DNA from: Chloroflexota bacterium
Lineage (GTDB): Bacteria; Chloroflexota; Chloroflexia; QHBQ01; JADMIH01
Assembly (NCBI GenBank): GCA_015478675.1
Contig: JADMIH010000162.1
Coordinates: 1-8,636 of the forward strand
Reading direction: 5' to 3'
DNA length: 8,636 nt
In this document: in pieces, positions 6,591 to 8,636 of the stretch
Numbering within the stretch: position 1 is the stretch's first letter
Layout: each line of letters starts with the position of its first letter
The notes under the pieces: model-generated
Seen by the model: only the letters and a program-made list of their open reading frames with translations
Databases searched by the model: none
Told to the model about the DNA's origin: nothing
Program-made: the position numbers and the translations under genes

Positions 6591-7907
6591 TCACCCCACC
6601 TTCAGGGCTTTGCTATACGCGACAGTTGAAGCGCGAGGGCCAACCACAGCCAGGTGGAGCTTATCTGTAGAGAATAGCTGCTGCGCCAGCGCCAGCACCT
6701 CCTGAGCCGTCACCCCTTCGATATGCTCAAGCGCCTCCTCAACGGAGTCAATGCGCCCAAGCATAAGCTCCTGCCACCCTGCCCAGTGAGCTACGTAGCC
6801 GCTGCGCTCAAGGCTCAGCAGAGTATGGCCTTTGATATATTCCTTCACCTTACGCAACTCGGTTTCCGGTACGGCGCTTTCCCTGATCTTGTACAGCTCG
6901 GCCATTATCGCGTCAAGAGCAGGCAACACCTTGTCATTGTCTATTGCTGCATGAACACCGAAAGCGCCTGTATCATGATAATTCTTGACGAAGCTGGAGA
7001 CCGAGTAGGCAAGCCCGCGCTCCTCGCGCAGCTGCACGAATAGGCGCGACGACATGCCCGACCCCAATATCACGTCAAGCACATCCTGGGTATAGCGCCT
7101 GCAATCGGTGTAGGAGACGGCGGGCACACCCACTATGAGATTGCTCTGCTCAGTATCTTTCTGGTAGAGCTTGACGCGCGGGCCGGGCGGCGCAGGCTCA
7201 GGCGCTTGCGTTGCCCTCAGGCGCATGGAGGCACGCACGCCACCCCAACGATCTTCTACCTCGCGCACAACATCGGCGTGGCTCACCTTGCCTGCTATGC
7301 TGACGACTATACTTTCGGGACGGTAGTAATCCTCTACGTGGCGGAGGAGATCATCCCGCTTGATGCGGCGCACGCTTGTGCGCGAACCTGCCACATCACG
7401 GCCAAGAGGGTGCTCTCCCCAGAGCATCGCGTCGAATACCATGTCCACTATGTCGCCGGGCGAGTCGAAGGTCGAGTTGATTTCCTCTATAATAACGTCT
7501 CGCTCCCTGCCGATCTCTCGCTGCGTAAAGCGGGAGTCCAGGAGCATGTCAGTCAGCACATCCACGGCGGTTCCCATATAAAGGCTGGGGACCAGGGCGC
7601 GGTAGCTCGTATGCTCGTGGTCGGTGGCGGCGTTGAGCGAGCCACCAACCCCCTCTATAGCCTCAGAAATCTGGACCGGGTTGGGCCGCTTATTCGTGCC
7701 CTTGAAGACCATATGCTCCACGAAGTGGCTGATGCCGCTTACTCGTGGCTCTTCGTGGCGCGCACCCACGCCAATGAAGAACTGGACAGCAGCCGAGCGG
7801 GTATGCGGCATGCTTGCGGTTATGATTCTCAAGCCGTTGGGCAGAGTTGTTGTCTCATACTCACTCTGGTAAAGCAATTGGCTCTTGTCTTCAGTTAGTG
7901 CAACCAT
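6591..7907 (-). CDS. M16 family zinc metallopeptidase (insulinase/mitochondrial processing peptidase-like)
   Basis: A predicted zinc peptidase of 438 residues, the size of the single-unit bacterial M16B proteins. The inverted zinc site HFVEH is at 61-65 (H61, catalytic E64, H65), and the third ligand lies in VIIEEI (E141 or E142). The second half has GSGMSSRLFVQLREERGLAYSV, the conserved Arg/Tyr region of the C-terminal M16 domain that contacts substrate. Both halves are therefore present and it looks active. No signal peptide is visible, so it is probably cytoplasmic. Its substrate is unknown; relatives degrade peptides or mature small peptides. The ATG is only 3 nt after the pncC stop, and the best upstream purine run, AGAGGA (7926-7921), is 13 nt away. 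Translation is therefore likely coupled to pncC. A gap of 96 nt follows before mutL. Confidence 0.93.
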   Translation of the reverse strand: MVALTEDKSQLLYQSEYETTTLPNGLRIITASMPHTRSAAVQFFIGVGARHEEPRVSGISHFVEHMVFKGTNKRPNPVQISEAIEGVGGSLNAATDHEHTSYRALVPSLYMGTAVDVLTDMLLDSRFTQREIGRERDVIIEEINSTFDSPGDIVDMVFDAMLWGEHPLGRDVAGSRTSVRRIKRDDLLRHVEDYYRPESIVVSIAGKVSHADVVREVEDRWGGVRASMRLRATQAPEPAPPGPRVKLYQKDTEQSNLIVGVPAVSYTDCRRYTQDVLDVILGSGMSSRLFVQLREERGLAYSVSSFVKNYHDTGAFGVHAAIDNDKVLPALDAIMAELYKIRESAVPETELRKVKEYIKGHTLLSLERSGYVAHWAGWQELMLGRIDSVEEALEHIEGVTAQEVLALAQQLFSTDKLHLAVVGPRASTVAYSKALKVG

Positions 7908-7910
7908 AAT

Positions 7911-8423
7911 TTATTCAGCATCCTCTATATTTTTATCTTGTTTCTCCGACATACTCCTCAAATAGTCCACCAGCATATCCAGAGCCGCTTGCACAGACGC
8001 TTCTCTATTTGAGGAGCGGTCCCCCTGCCACAGGAAATAGTTGACCCGCACGCCCTCCGGCCCCGCTACTCCTACATAGGTGGCGCCTACAGGCTTCTCA
8101 GGCGTGCCTCCGCCCGGCCCCGCCACGCCCGTGATAGAGATGCCCATATCCGCCTTTGTCAGCGAGCGAACGCCTATTGCCATCGCGCCCGCAGAAGCGT
8201 CACTCACAGCGCCATGCTCGGCGATGAGCGCGGCGGGCACATTGAGGAGCGCGGTCTTAACACTGTCGTTGTAAGCGATCACGCCTCCCAGGAAGTAGGC
8301 AGACGAGCCTGCCACGCCGGTGAGCCGCCCACCAAGCAATCCACCAGTGCAAGACTCGGCCACCGCGAGCGTCATTCCGGCAGCCTTTAGCAACTCACCT
8401 GCTGTTATCTCAGGCGGCCTCAC
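7911..8423 (-). CDS. pncC: Stand-alone CinA C-terminal domain, nicotinamide-nucleotide amidase
   Basis: Hydrolyses nicotinamide mononucleotide to nicotinate mononucleotide and ammonia, recycling NMN (for example from bacterial DNA ligase) into NAD synthesis. Residues are counted from GTG 8423 (170 aa), the usual size for this domain alone. AESCTGG (22-28) holds the catalytic Ser S24. AYNDSVK (50-56) gives Y51 and K56. A glycine-rich block, [17 protein letters not shown], completes the site. The N-terminal MoaB-like domain of full-length CinA is absent, and no reading frame for it lies upstream. The charged C-terminal tail is AT-rich. It is the first gene of a minus-strand cluster with the M16 peptidase. 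Next to mutL, a link to DNA repair through NMN release is possible but only inferred. TTG 8426 is the alternative start. Confidence 0.93.
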   Translation of the reverse strand: MRPPEITAGELLKAAGMTLAVAESCTGGLLGGRLTGVAGSSAYFLGGVIAYNDSVKTALLNVPAALIAEHGAVSDASAGAMAIGVRSLTKADMGISITGVAGPGGGTPEKPVGATYVGVAGPEGVRVNYFLWQGDRSSNREASVQAALDMLVDYLRSMSEKQDKNIEDAE

Positions 8424-8429
8424 CAATAA

Positions 8430-8436
8430 CCTTCCT
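8430..8436 (-). promoter_or_regulatory. Ribosome binding site of pncC
   Basis: AGGAAGG on the minus strand ends 6 nt before the GTG at 8423 and 3 nt before the TTG at 8426. The spacing favours GTG. Confidence 0.6.
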
Positions 8437-8451
8437 ACTTCACCTTTAATC

Positions 8452-8468
8452 TGAGCGCATATCGCTCA
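8452..8468. repeat. Inverted repeat in the pncC leader
   Basis: TGAGCG (8452-8457) and CGCTCA (8463-8468) form perfect 6-bp arms around CATAT. The repeat lies just downstream of the predicted pncC promoter and about 16 nt upstream of its ribosome site. It could be an operator or a 5' mRNA hairpin. No T-tract follows in the minus direction, so it is not a terminator. Confidence 0.55.
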
Positions 8469-8477
8469 CGGAAGTAT

Positions 8478-8506
8478 AACATAGCAGTAATATAGCACGA
8501 AAGCAA
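8478..8506 (-). promoter_or_regulatory. Candidate promoter of the pncC-M16 cluster
   Basis: On the minus strand TTGCTT (8506-8501) and TATGTT (8483-8478) are separated by exactly 17 bp, with TGC directly before the -10 as an extended element. An overlapping TATACT (8478-8473) is a better -10 hexamer but has no matching -35. Either would start transcription around 8466-8472. Confidence 0.45.
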
Positions 8507-8583
8507 GGGGCGGGAGGTAACTGTTCAGAGTTAGGATATAGCAATCTTGAAGGAGTCGCTGTGGAGGCGTATCCTTACGCACC

Positions 8584-8636
8584 CTCACCCCATGCCCCTC
8601 TCCCATGAAGGGAGAGGGGGCTTGCTTCCTGGTGAG
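8584..8636. repeat. Nested inverted repeat, probably a dispersed intergenic element, cut by the window end
   Basis: A perfect 10-bp stem, CCCCTCTCCC (8595-8604) with GGGAGAGGGG (8610-8619), has an ATGAA loop. It is flanked by outer arms CTCACC (8584-8589) and GGTGAG (8631-8636). A smaller hairpin, GCGTA/TACGC (8567-8571 and 8576-8580), stands just before it. No T-tract follows, so a classic terminator is unlikely. Elements with a CCTCACCCC...CCTCTCCC core and mirrored ends recur in several bacterial genomes, from general knowledge. The outer arm ends at the window edge, so the element may extend further. Confidence 0.65.

Noticed and set aside
7206..7898. A 230-codon plus-strand frame opposite the M16 peptidase.
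   Set aside because: It is the shadow of a gene with intact zinc and Arg/Tyr motifs, and its product has no recognisable domain.
1..8636. CRISPR array, tRNA, rRNA, insertion sequence or prophage genes.
   Set aside because: No regularly spaced repeats, tRNA-like folds, transposase or phage motifs were seen in either strand.

Overview
The window is bacterial chromosomal DNA, moderately GC-rich by eye, with two convergent gene clusters and short intergenic gaps. MutL carries the endonuclease motif that is absent in MutH-using enterics. Several starts are GTG or TTG, and one promoter sits almost on its start codon. This fits a deep-branching non-enteric lineage. A member of the Chloroflexota is my guess, but nothing here proves it.

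Left half, plus strand (about 50-4453): a thiamine salvage operon. A sigma70-type promoter (TATAAT at 72-77) leads into a TPP riboswitch (about 101-198) and then a strong intrinsic terminator (217-252). Four genes follow: thiamine pyrophosphokinase, a YkoE-type membrane substrate-binding protein, a fused double ABC ATPase (YkoD type), and an EcfT/YkoC-type transmembrane coupling protein. The three transport genes encode a complete dedicated ECF importer. The kinase would convert imported thiamine to TPP, which would then shut the operon through the riboswitch. Having the kinase in the operon favours thiamine over HMP as the main cargo.

Middle (4454-4628): a short gap where the clusters converge. 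It has a purine-rich stretch and CACAAAGG/CCTTTGTG inverted arms, but no convincing terminator.

Right half, minus strand (8423 down to 4629): a stand-alone CinA C-terminal domain (nicotinamide-nucleotide amidase, PncC type), an M16 zinc peptidase starting 3 nt after its stop, and mutL about 96 nt further on. The mutL gene has an extended -10 element so close to the ATG that the transcript may be leaderless. A 13-bp palindrome covers that -10 and the start codon. The pncC promoter region has its own inverted repeat.

Right edge (8567-8636): nested hairpins resembling a dispersed intergenic repeat, cut by the window end.

I found no undescribed defence or mobile system. The points most worth checking are the two extra N-terminal helices on the YkoE-like protein, the possibly leaderless mutL with its palindrome, and the likely antiterminator pairing of the riboswitch.
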